Shown in pieces: positions 31,140 to 40,973 of a DNA stretch of 64,000 bases. Position numbers and translations under genes: made by a program. The stretch is from Pseudacidovorax sp. RU35E (GTDB lineage Bacteria; Pseudomonadota; Gammaproteobacteria; Burkholderiales; Burkholderiaceae_C), in contig NZ_FTMY01000003.1 in assembly GCF_900156165.1 (NCBI RefSeq), positions 416,211-480,210 on the forward strand, in the 5' to 3' direction. Under the pieces are notes generated by a model. That model made no database searches and had not been told where the DNA came from. It saw only the letters and a program-made list of their open reading frames with translations. How positions within the stretch are numbered: the stretch's first letter is position 1; each line of letters begins with the position of its first letter.

Positions 31140-31540
31140 CGGAAGGGCACTTTCCGGTCGCCCCAGTAGTCGGCAGCGTCCCGGAAGATGTCGAGCAGTT
31201 GCTCGCGCGCTTCCTTGTCGAACTTGGCATGTGCAGGGATCTGCTCCAGCACCACGACGAAGCCCGGCTGCGGGCCCGACTTGTACAGCGGGTCGGTCAT
31301 GCAGTCGTAGAGGGCGTCGAAGTTCTTGCCGAAGTGCGCCGGGAAGGTGAACTGCTGCGCAATCAGGTCGAGCACGTCCTGCTTGCTTTGGGCCACGGCC
31401 AGGTTGGCATAGAGGAAGTGGTGGCCCGCTTCTTGCGCCGCCTGCTGCAGATCGGCCACGCGAAAGGCGCGAATCGACTGCACGATGTTCGGCCGCACGC
31501 CCTTGAGAGGCTGCTGATTCATCTCCGCTGTTCTTTCCAT
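31118..31540 (-). CDS. Barstar-family ribonuclease inhibitor
   Basis: A 140-residue protein from the ATG at 31540; an ATG at 31522 (134 residues) fits the family N-terminus equally well and neither has a clear Shine-Dalgarno. It shows the barstar core with HFGKNFDALYDCMTD, where the Asp-rich helix of barstar plugs the barnase active site, and the C-terminal RKVPFRCFYSFL. It lies directly after the gene for a secreted barnase-like RNase, 53 bp away on the same strand. It should therefore protect the cytoplasm from that enzyme. Confidence 0.88.
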   Translation of the reverse strand: MERTAEMNQQPLKGVRPNIVQSIRAFRVADLQQAAQEAGHHFLYANLAVAQSKQDVLDLIAQQFTFPAHFGKNFDALYDCMTDPLYKSGPQPGFVVVLEQIPAHAKFDKEAREQLLDIFRDAADYWGDRKVPFRCFYSFL

Positions 31541-31593
31541 GATGGTCAAGACTTGTTCCGGACGCGTTGGTGCGTCACTCCATGCCGTGCGTA

Positions 31594-32010
31594 TCAGGGC
31601 ACGATCTTTCTGAAACTGGCGTAGTGGTCGGCCGTGTACCAACAACCATCGGGTCGGCTGGGCTGCTGGCCTCCGCACACGATCCGACGGGCACCGCGGT
31701 TGCTCGCCCCCGGTGTCCTGACCGTGTACTCGCGGTAATAGCCGCGAGGTTCACGCGGCAGGAGTCGCTCGCGGTTGCCGAAGACGGTGCCATCCTTCTC
31801 GTGAGGGAAGGGGCCGCCTTGCAGGATGGTTCGGTAGGTTTGCTGGCCCTGGGGAGGCAGTTCCGCCAGTGCAATCGAAGTGCCCCGCTCCGTCGTCTCC
31901 CGGGCGGAAGCGGTGGGGATTCCCGTCAGTCCTCCCCACAAGGCTGCCGCAAGAACGCCGATGCGCGTGAACTTGGAAACCGGGGAAGAAATCGAGGCGA
32001 AAACCGCCAT
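31594..32010 (-). CDS. Exported guanyl-specific ribonuclease (barnase/RNase N1 family)
   Basis: A 138-residue protein with a signal peptide (about residues 1-36, hydrophobic core then TASA) followed by a microbial ribonuclease domain. Likely catalytic residues by comparison with barnase Glu73, Arg87 and His102 are the Glu in YYREYTV, an Arg in RGARRIV, and the His in TADHYASF near the C-terminus. It also has four-residue blocks typical of the proteobacterial branch (FGNRERLLP). It cleaves RNA after G outside the cytoplasm. It is paired with barstar downstream, and a perfect 18-bp palindrome lies 34 bp before the start. Confidence 0.88.
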   Translation of the reverse strand: MAVFASISSPVSKFTRIGVLAAALWGGLTGIPTASARETTERGTSIALAELPPQGQQTYRTILQGGPFPHEKDGTVFGNRERLLPREPRGYYREYTVRTPGASNRGARRIVCGGQQPSRPDGCWYTADHYASFRKIVP

Positions 32011-32044
32011 GAGGCACCGGAAGGCTAAAGAACGGGACTGCGAA

Positions 32045-32062
32045 TTACGGGTTAACCCGTAA
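32045..32062. promoter_or_regulatory. Perfect 18-bp palindrome upstream of the RNase gene
   Basis: TTACGGGTTAACCCGTAA is fully self-complementary and lies 34 bp upstream of the RNase ATG, where an operator overlapping a promoter would be expected. It is A+T-rich against its surroundings. It has no T-run on either side, so a terminator role is unlikely. The regulator is unknown. Confidence 0.45.
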
Positions 32063-32188
32063 ATTCAAGCCCGCCAGTGTGCCCCAGAGCTGCCTAAATA
32101 GCAAGCGAATGCCCAAGGATTGGGCAATGGGATACGGCGCAGCCTGCCAATTAATGGACACCCCGCAGGAGCGGCACCGGCATGGTGC

Positions 32189-32218
32189 GGCGCAGGCGCA
32201 TCAGGACGCGCCTGCGCC
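32189..32218 (-). terminator. Strong hairpin 6 bp after maeB, no T-tract
   Basis: GGCGCAGGCGC pairs perfectly with GCGCCTGCGCC (11 bp, 8-nt loop) immediately downstream of the maeB stop. It lacks a T-run, so it is more likely an mRNA 3'-end stabiliser or a Rho-assisted terminator than a classical intrinsic one. Confidence 0.5.
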
Positions 32219-32224
32219 ACCGGC

Positions 32225-34534
<2,310 letters not shown>

Positions 34535-34737
34535 GGGGACGCTGCTCCTCGACGCAAACGGCGGGCTGTCGAAGCGCCGCCGCTGCCTGGCTCACTGGAA
34601 AAGGGCGCCGATTGTAGGCTCGGCCTTACACCGGCCTTTTGCACCATAGGCTGCTTGGCCAGTGCATCCGCCGGAAGCGCTCGCGGCGCCGTGTGGCACC
34701 ATTTGCGGCTTCTCACCACGCACGCACGGAGCACCGC

Positions 34738-35781
34738 ATGGCACTGATGGATTTCATCAAGAAACAGTTCATCGACGTCATCCAATGGACGGAGGAGGGC
34801 GATGGCACGCTCGCCTGGCGGTTCCCGATGGCGGGCATGGAGATCCAGAACGGCGCCTCGCTCACCGTACGCGAGTCGCAGATGGCGGTCTTCGTCAACG
34901 AGGGCACGGTGGCCGACGTCTTCGGCCCCGGCATGTACAAGCTGACGACCCAGACGCTGCCGGTGCTGACCTACCTGCGCAACTGGGACAAGCTCTTCGA
35001 GTCGCCCTTCAAGAGCGACGTGTACTTCTTCAGCACCCGCCAGCAGGTGGATCAAAAGTGGGGCACGCCCCAGCCCATCACCATCCGCGACAAGGACTTC
35101 GGCGCGGTGCGGTTGCGGGCCTTCGGCAACTACAGCTACCGGGTGGCCGACCCCAAGCTCTTCCACACCGAGATCTCGGGCACGCGCGAGCGCTACACGG
35201 TGGCCGACCTCGACGGGCAGTTGCGCGGGCTGGTGCTGCAGAACATCAGCAACGCCATCGCGGCCAGCGGGGTGCCCTTCCTGGACCTGGCGGCCAACCA
35301 GAACCAGTTCGCGCAGGCCCTGGCCGCGCAGTTGGCGCCCGAGTTCGCCAGGATCGGCCTGCGTCTGGACGTGATGACGCTGCAGAACCTGTCGCTGCCC
35401 GAGGAGCTGCAGAAGGTCCTCGACCAGAAGATCGGCATGGGCATGGTCGGCAACGACATGGGCAAGTTCATGCAGTACCAGGCGGGTCAGGCCATCCCGG
35501 TCTTCGCCGAGAACAGCGGCCATGGCGGCGGCGTGGCCGGCGATGCCTTGGGCCTGGGCGCGGGCGTCGCGCTGGGGCAGGTGATGGCCAACACGCTGGC
35601 GCAGGGCCTGCAGCAGCCGGCCCCGTCCGCCGCGCCGGCTGCGGCGGACGCGGCGCCGACCGTCAGCCCCGCCGAGGTGATGTCCACCCTCGAGAAGCTG
35701 GCCGAACTCAAGACCAAGGGCATCCTGACCCAGGAAGAGTTCGACGCCAAGAAGACCGAACTGCTGAAAAAGCTGACGTGA
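34738..35781 (+). CDS. SPFH-domain protein with C-terminal SHOCT domain
   Basis: A 347-residue protein of the YdjI/virion-core-like branch of SPFH (stomatin/prohibitin) proteins, which form oligomeric membrane-associated scaffolds. The start MALMDFIKKQFIDVIQW has an amphipathic helix rather than a transmembrane segment. The SPFH core covers about residues 30-240 (ESQMAVFVNEG, FSTRQQVDQKWGT, RAFGNYSYRVADP). A Gly/Ala/Pro linker leads to a 30-residue SHOCT helix pair (LEKLAELKTKGILTQEEF). The ATG at 34738 is the first gene of a five-gene same-strand cluster; the next gene follows after 21 bp. Confidence 0.88.
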   Translation: MALMDFIKKQFIDVIQWTEEGDGTLAWRFPMAGMEIQNGASLTVRESQMAVFVNEGTVADVFGPGMYKLTTQTLPVLTYLRNWDKLFESPFKSDVYFFSTRQQVDQKWGTPQPITIRDKDFGAVRLRAFGNYSYRVADPKLFHTEISGTRERYTVADLDGQLRGLVLQNISNAIAASGVPFLDLAANQNQFAQALAAQLAPEFARIGLRLDVMTLQNLSLPEELQKVLDQKIGMGMVGNDMGKFMQYQAGQAIPVFAENSGHGGGVAGDALGLGAGVALGQVMANTLAQGLQQPAPSAAPAAADAAPTVSPAEVMSTLEKLAELKTKGILTQEEFDAKKTELLKKLT

Positions 35782-35802
35782 TCCGCCCCGCACGCTCCCG
35801 CC

Positions 35803-37296
35803 ATGGCTGAGGCCGGCGGCACCCAGCGCCACTACCGCGCCCCCTGCCCGGGCTGCGGCGCACCGGTCGAGTTCCGCTCGGCGCAGTCGGTCTATGCCGT
35901 CTGCCCCTACTGCCAGAGCACGGTCGTCCGCCAGGGCGAGCAACTGGCGCGCGTGGGCAAGATGGCCGAGCTGTTCGAGGACTTCAGTCCGCTGCAGCTC
36001 TTTGTCGCCGGCCGCCTGCAGGACAAGCCCTTCACCCTGGTCGGTCGGATGCAGTACGCCTATGCCGGCGGGCGCTGGACCGAATGGATCGCCCAGCTCG
36101 ACGGCGAGCGCCAGGGCACGCTGAGCGAGGACAACGGCAGCTACGTCTTCTCGTTGCCCTATACGCTGACGCAGGAGGCGCCGCCCGCCGATGCCCTGCG
36201 TGTGGGCATGACCACGGCCATCAACGGCCAGTCGTACACGGTGGCCTCCAACGAAGAGGCGGCGCTGCTCTCGGCCCAGGGCGAACTGCCGCGGCTGCCC
36301 GAGCTCGGCCAGCCCTTCCGCGTGGTCGAGCTGCGCAACGACCAGGGGCTGGTGCTCAGCCTGGAGTACGGCAGCCAGCCGCCCACGGCCTGGCTGGGCC
36401 GGCAGGTGGCACTGGCCGACCTGCAGCTCACCGGCCTGCGCAGCGAATCCGGCAAGGAGGAGCGCGGCCGCGCCTTCAACTGCCCGCACTGCGGTGCGCC
36501 GGTGACGGTGCAGCTGGAAGGCAGCAAGAGCATCACCTGCGCCAGCTGCAAGAGCCTGATCGACCTGAGCGAAGGCATCGGTGCCGAGCTGAAGTACGCG
36601 GTGCAGGACGAGCCGGTGAAGCCGCTGATCGCGCTGGGCAGCACGGGCCGACTGGAGGGCAGCGACTGGCAGGTGGTGGGCTTTCAGCACCGCATGGGCC
36701 GCTCGCCTGGCGAGGACGAGCAGTTCGGCTGGAACGAATACCTGCTCTACAACCGGCAGAAGGGCTTCTGCTTTCTGGTGGACGCCGAGGACGGCTGGAG
36801 CCTGGTGCGGCCGACCACCGGCGCGCCGGTGATGTCGGGCGGCGGCGCCAGCGCGCGTTATCTGGGCACCACCTACCGCCAGCAGTACAGCTACGACGCC
36901 GAGACCACCTACGTGGCCGGCGAGTTCTACTGGCGCGTCGAGCGCGGCCAGCGCACCAGCAACCGCGACTACGCCGGCCCCCGCGGCGCGGTGCTGTCGC
37001 TGGAGCGGGCCGACAAGGAGCTGACCTGGTCGCTCGGCAACCGGCTGGACGGCGCGGCCGTGGCCCAGGCCTTCAAGCTCGATGCGCGCAAGGACCAGTT
37101 CAAGCGGGCCGATGCGGCGCCGCTGAGCGCGGCCTCGGGTCTCGGGTGCGGCACCATCATCCTGATCGTGGTGGTGGTGATCATCCTGCTGGTGATCCTG
37201 TCGACCTGCAGCGGCGGCTCGGGCTCGTCGGGCAGCGGCTGGCGCAGCACGGGCGGCTCCTACGGCGGCTATTCCAGCGGCGGCGGCCACAAGTAG
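35803..37296 (+). CDS. DUF4178 protein with two zinc ribbons and one membrane helix
   Basis: A 497-residue protein. Two treble-clef-like zinc ribbons are visible: C15-x2-C18 with C34-x2-C37, and C227-x2-C230 with C246-x2-C249. Each is followed by a DUF4178 domain (the first with FTLVGRMQYAYAGGRW, the second with WQVVGFQHRMGRS and FGWNEYLLYN). Near the C-terminus a very hydrophobic helix (about 448-468) anchors it, followed by a Ser/Gly tail. The repeat of ribbon plus DUF4178 suggests an internal duplication. The molecular role is unknown; the gene keeps company with SPFH, DUF350 and aminopropyltransferase genes. Confidence 0.87.
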   Translation: MAEAGGTQRHYRAPCPGCGAPVEFRSAQSVYAVCPYCQSTVVRQGEQLARVGKMAELFEDFSPLQLFVAGRLQDKPFTLVGRMQYAYAGGRWTEWIAQLDGERQGTLSEDNGSYVFSLPYTLTQEAPPADALRVGMTTAINGQSYTVASNEEAALLSAQGELPRLPELGQPFRVVELRNDQGLVLSLEYGSQPPTAWLGRQVALADLQLTGLRSESGKEERGRAFNCPHCGAPVTVQLEGSKSITCASCKSLIDLSEGIGAELKYAVQDEPVKPLIALGSTGRLEGSDWQVVGFQHRMGRSPGEDEQFGWNEYLLYNRQKGFCFLVDAEDGWSLVRPTTGAPVMSGGGASARYLGTTYRQQYSYDAETTYVAGEFYWRVERGQRTSNRDYAGPRGAVLSLERADKELTWSLGNRLDGAAVAQAFKLDARKDQFKRADAAPLSAASGLGCGTIILIVVVVIILLVILSTCSGGSGSSGSGWRSTGGSYGGYSSGGGHK

Positions 37297-37336
37297 GTGG
37301 CGCCGTCTTCTTCTTCATCCCTTCGCGGAGAGACAC

Positions 37337-37558
37337 ATGGCGAAATTCGAATGGCTCCATCCCGTGTCCATCGCGGGCACCCTGCTGTATGCGCTGATCG
37401 GCATCATCGTGTTCTGGGTGGCCTTCATCATCATCGACAAGATCACGCCCTACGACCTGTGGGCGGAGATCGTCGAGAAGCAGAACCGGGCGCTGGCGCT
37501 GGTGGTCGCGGCGATGTGCCTGGGCATTTCGATCATCGTGGCGGCAGCGATCCATTGA
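37337..37558 (+). CDS. DUF350 small membrane protein
   Basis: A 73-residue protein with two hydrophobic helices (about 12-33 and 50-71) separated by a charged segment containing DKITPYDLWAEIVEKQN, typical of DUF350/YjfL. It has AGAGACAC as a Shine-Dalgarno-like site. The function is unknown. E. coli YjfL lies in a gene cluster with PspA-like and glutathionylspermidine-synthase-like proteins, which parallels the polyamine-related genes here. It is third gene of the cluster. Confidence 0.85.
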   Translation: MAKFEWLHPVSIAGTLLYALIGIIVFWVAFIIIDKITPYDLWAEIVEKQNRALALVVAAMCLGISIIVAAAIH

Positions 37559-37565
37559 GCCCCCC

Positions 37566-37649
37566 GGCTTATCACGCCGCTTCGCGGCGTGTAACGCCAC
37601 CCCCCGAGGGGGAGGCGCGGCCGCCTTGGGGCGGCCCGGCGGCGGCGGG
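37566..37649. repeat. Hairpin repeat, copy 1
   Basis: First of two tandem 84-bp copies spaced 96 bp apart in the gap between DUF350 and the aminopropyltransferase gene. It contains three successive hairpins: CACGCCGC/GCGGCGTG, the CCCCC/GGGGG pair, and GGCCGCC/GGCGGCC with a TTGG loop. Confidence 0.8.
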
Positions 37650-37661
37650 ATGTTGCCCCCA

Positions 37662-37745
37662 GGCTTTTCACGTCGCTCCGCGACGTGTAACGCCACCCCC
37701 CGAGGGGGCGGTGCGGCCGCCTTGGGGCGGCCCGGCGGCGGCCGC
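37662..37745. repeat. Hairpin repeat, copy 2
   Basis: Second copy, close to 90% identical. In its first hairpin the stem is CACGTCGC/GCGACGTG: a C-to-T change on one side is matched by G-to-A on the other, so pairing is kept. It reads as a REP-like extragenic palindromic unit; the ends show no transposase or target duplication. Confidence 0.8.
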
Positions 37746-37784
37746 ATCGAGCCCTGCCGCTTTGGGCGCTGAAGGAAGCCGGGC

Positions 37785-39332
37785 GTGACGGCCGTGGCGC
37801 GCGCGCCGTCGCCCGTGGCGGTGTCGCTGCTGGCCAGCGTCTTCGTGGTGGCGGCCTGCGGGCTGGTGTACGAACTCAGCGCGGCGGCGCTCAGCTCCTA
37901 TGTGCTGGGCGACTCGGTGCTGCAGTTCTCCACCGTGATCGGCGCCTACCTGTTCGCGATGGGCGTGGGCTCCTGGCTGTCGCGCTATTTCGAGCGGCAG
38001 CTGCCCGCCCACTTCCTGCGCATCGAGCTGCTGGTGGCGCTGGTCGGCGGCTGCCTGCCGGCGATGCTCTTCCTGGCCAATGCCTATGTGCCCGGCGCCT
38101 TCCGCCTGCTGCTGTACGGCGGCGTGCTGGTGGTGGGCACGCTGGTGGGGCTGGAGATTCCGCTGGTCATGCGCATCCTGCGGCGCGACATCCAGCTCAA
38201 GGACCTGGTCTCGCAGGTGCTCACCTTCGACTACCTCGGCGCGCTGGCCGTGTCGGTGGCCTTTCCGCTGGTGCTGGTGCCGCAGCTGGGCATGGTGCGC
38301 ACGGGGCTGCTGTTCGGGCTGATGAATGCGGCCGTGGGCCTGTGGGCGCTGTGGCTGTTCCGGCACGAGCTGCGGCGCTTCGGCGCGCATGCGATGGCCT
38401 GCGTGCTGACGCTGGCCGCGCTGGCGGGCGCCTTCGTGGGGGCCGAGCGCATCAGCAGCCTGGCGGAAGACAAGCTCTACCAGGAGCGCATCGTCTTCGC
38501 CGCCAGCTCGCCCTACCAGCGCATCGTGGTCACGCGCGGCAATGCGGGCCACCGGCTCTTCCTCAACGGCAACCTGCAGTTCGCCGAGCGCGACGAATAC
38601 CGCTACCACGAGGCGCTGGTGCACCCGGCCATGGCGGCCCAGGGCGCCCCGCGCCGGGTGGCCGTGCTGGGCGGTGGCGACGGCATGGCGGTGCGCGAGA
38701 TCCTCAAGTACCCCTCGGTCGAGCAGGTCACGCTGGTCGAGCTGGACCCGAACATGACGGCGCTGTTCCGCGACCATGCGCAGCTGGCTGCGCTCAATGG
38801 CCATTCGCTGCGTTCACCCAAGCTGCGCATCGTCAACACCGATGCCTTCCAGTGGCTCCAGCAGCCGCCTGCAGCGGGTGATGACGGCTTCTACGACGTG
38901 ATCGTGGTGGACTTCCCCGACCCCACCAACTTCGCCATCGGCAAGCTCTACACGCAGAGCTTCTATGCCTTGCTGGGCCAGCGCCTGTCGGCCAGCGGCT
39001 ATGCGGTGGTGCAGACCACCTCGCCGCTGGTGGCGCGGCGCAGCTTCTGGACGGTGGTCCAGACCATCGAGGCCGCCGGCCTCACGGCTACGCCGTACCA
39101 CGCGCACGTGCCCAGCTTCGGCGAATGGGGCTACGTGATCGCCAGCCGGCGCCCCTGGCGCATGCCGACGGCGCTGCCCGAGGGCCTGCGCTTCCTGTCG
39201 CCTGCGACGCTGCCGCTGCTGTTCGACTTTCCGCGCGACATGGCGCGCGTGCCAGCCGAGGTCAACCGGCTGTCGAACCAGGTGCTGGTGCATACCTACG
39301 AGCAGGAATGGGGCAAGGTCAGCGGCCATTGA
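37785..39332 (+). CDS. Membrane-fused aminopropyltransferase (spermidine synthase-like)
   Basis: A 515-residue protein. The N-terminal 210 residues form about seven membrane helices (VYELSAAALSSYVLGDSVLQ, YLFAMGVGSWLS). The C-terminal half is a spermidine-synthase methyltransferase-like fold with the decarboxylated-SAM loop VLGGGDGMAVREIL, the acidic VTLVELDPNMT, and DFPDPTNFAIGKLYTQSFY. Such fusions may aminopropylate an unknown amine near the membrane. It starts at a GTG (37785) with GAAGGAAG 8 bases upstream. Its stop overlaps the next gene. No SAM decarboxylase gene is nearby. Confidence 0.9.
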   Translation: MTAVARAPSPVAVSLLASVFVVAACGLVYELSAAALSSYVLGDSVLQFSTVIGAYLFAMGVGSWLSRYFERQLPAHFLRIELLVALVGGCLPAMLFLANAYVPGAFRLLLYGGVLVVGTLVGLEIPLVMRILRRDIQLKDLVSQVLTFDYLGALAVSVAFPLVLVPQLGMVRTGLLFGLMNAAVGLWALWLFRHELRRFGAHAMACVLTLAALAGAFVGAERISSLAEDKLYQERIVFAASSPYQRIVVTRGNAGHRLFLNGNLQFAERDEYRYHEALVHPAMAAQGAPRRVAVLGGGDGMAVREILKYPSVEQVTLVELDPNMTALFRDHAQLAALNGHSLRSPKLRIVNTDAFQWLQQPPAAGDDGFYDVIVVDFPDPTNFAIGKLYTQSFYALLGQRLSASGYAVVQTTSPLVARRSFWTVVQTIEAAGLTATPYHAHVPSFGEWGYVIASRRPWRMPTALPEGLRFLSPATLPLLFDFPRDMARVPAEVNRLSNQVLVHTYEQEWGKVSGH

Positions 39333-40957
39333 ATGGCGGGCGCCGGCGCTTCGTCGGCGTCGCCGCGGCGGGTGCGACGACGGTCGGGCTGCCGGCGTGG
39401 CTTGCGGGCTGCGGCCGCTCGTCCCCTGCGCTGGAAGGCGGCCTTGCCGGCATCGACATGGCGCGCGGCCATGCGCTGCGTGATGGCCGCTGGGCGTCGC
39501 AGCCCGTGGCAAAGGAGCGGCGCACCCGCGTGCTGATCGCGGGCGGCGGTGTGGCCGGGCTGGCGGCGGCACGCGCGCTGCGGCAGGCCGGCATCGACGA
39601 CTTCGCCCTGCTCGAACTGGAGGACGGAGCCGGCGGCAATGCCCGTGGCGGCCAGGTCGGTGGCCTGGCGTGTCCTCTGGGTGCGCACTACCTGCCGGTG
39701 CCCGGCGACGATGCGCGCGAGGTGCAGGACCTGCTGGAAGAACTGGGCCTGCGCCGTCGCGAGGCCGGCCGCTGGGTCTACGACGAGCGGCACCTGTGCC
39801 ACAGCCCGCAGGAGCGGCTCTTCTTCCAGGGCGAATGGCAGGACGGGCTGCTGCCGTTGAACGGGGTAGGCGCGGACACGCTGGCGCAATACCACCGCTT
39901 CGCGCAGAAGGTCGAGGCGCTGCGCCGCGCGGCCCATTTCGCCATCCCGACGCTGCGCGCCGCGCCCTCGGCGCTGCTGGCCGACCTGGACCGCCAAAGC
40001 TTCGCAGCCTGGCTGGACGCCGAGGGCCTTCATGACCCGCAACTGCGCTGGTACCTTGGCTACTGCAGCCGCGACGACTACGGTGCGGGCCTGGCGCAGG
40101 TCTCGGCCTGGGCGGGGCTGCACTACTTTGCCAGCCGCCACGGCTTCCATGCGCCGGGCGACGGCCTCGACGCCGAGCGCGAGGCCGTGCTGACTTGGCC
40201 GGAGGGCAATGCCTGGCTCACCCGCCGCCTGGCCGCGCCGCTGGCAGGGCGCCTGCAGACCGGACAGGTGGTGCTGCGCATCGAGCAGACGCGCAGCGGC
40301 GTGGCAGTCGATGCCTGGGACGCGGCGGCGCAGCAGCGCGTGCGCTGGCAGGCCCAGCAGTGCATCGTCGCGCTGCCGGCCTTTGTCGCGGCGCGCGTGG
40401 TGGCGTCACCGCCGGCCTTCCTGTCCGAGCTCGCGGCCGGCCTGACGTATTCGCCCTGGCTGGTGGCCAACCTGCACCTGTCCTCGCCGCTGCGCGACCG
40501 GCCCGGCGCGGCGCCCAGCTGGGACAACGTCGTGTATGGCACGCGCGGGCTGGGCTACGTGGATGCGGGTCATCAGCGGCTGGACCCGACGCCCGCGCCT
40601 ACGGTGCTGAGCTGGTATCGCCCGCTGGGGCCGAGTGAATTCGACGGCGGCGATGGCCGCCGCCTGCTGGCCGAGCGCCCTTGGGAGGCCTGGCGCGACG
40701 AAATGCTCGCAGAGTTGTCGGTGCCCCATCCCGACCTGGCCGAGCGCGCGACGCGGCTGGCCATCACGCGCTATGGCCATGCCATGGCAGTGCCCACGCC
40801 GGGGCTGCGTGCGCACCTTACTCGGATCGCGCCCGGTGGGGAAGTGCGTGCGGGCCGGCTGCACTTCGCGCATGCGGACTGGTCCGGCTACTCGATCTTC
40901 GAGGAGGCCTTCACCCGCGGGCATCTGGCGGGCAAGGCCGCGGCGCGGGCGGCCTGA
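39329..40957 (+). CDS. FAD-dependent oxidoreductase, predicted Tat-exported lipoprotein
   Basis: A 542-residue protein if read from the TTG at 39329, which overlaps the preceding stop. This start is needed because the sequence begins with a twin-arginine signal (GGRRRFVGV), a hydrophobic stretch, and a lipobox LAGC with Cys at position 28. The FAD-binding Rossmann motif is VLIAGGGVAGLAAARALRQAG, near residue 68, with an amine-oxidase-like fold after it. The C-terminal segment FAHADWSGYSIFEEAFTRG is typical of flavin amine oxidases. With the aminopropyltransferase just upstream, a polyamine substrate is plausible but unproven. Confidence 0.82.
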   Translation: MNGGRRRFVGVAAAGATTVGLPAWLAGCGRSSPALEGGLAGIDMARGHALRDGRWASQPVAKERRTRVLIAGGGVAGLAAARALRQAGIDDFALLELEDGAGGNARGGQVGGLACPLGAHYLPVPGDDAREVQDLLEELGLRRREAGRWVYDERHLCHSPQERLFFQGEWQDGLLPLNGVGADTLAQYHRFAQKVEALRRAAHFAIPTLRAAPSALLADLDRQSFAAWLDAEGLHDPQLRWYLGYCSRDDYGAGLAQVSAWAGLHYFASRHGFHAPGDGLDAEREAVLTWPEGNAWLTRRLAAPLAGRLQTGQVVLRIEQTRSGVAVDAWDAAAQQRVRWQAQQCIVALPAFVAARVVASPPAFLSELAAGLTYSPWLVANLHLSSPLRDRPGAAPSWDNVVYGTRGLGYVDAGHQRLDPTPAPTVLSWYRPLGPSEFDGGDGRRLLAERPWEAWRDEMLAELSVPHPDLAERATRLAITRYGHAMAVPTPGLRAHLTRIAPGGEVRAGRLHFAHADWSGYSIFEEAFTRGHLAGKAAARAA

Positions 40958-40973
40958 AGTCGGCGTGGCGCGT

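Noticed and set aside
37566..37745. Possible CRISPR array
   Set aside because: Only two copies, 84 bp long and hairpin-based, with no short unique spacers and no cas genes.
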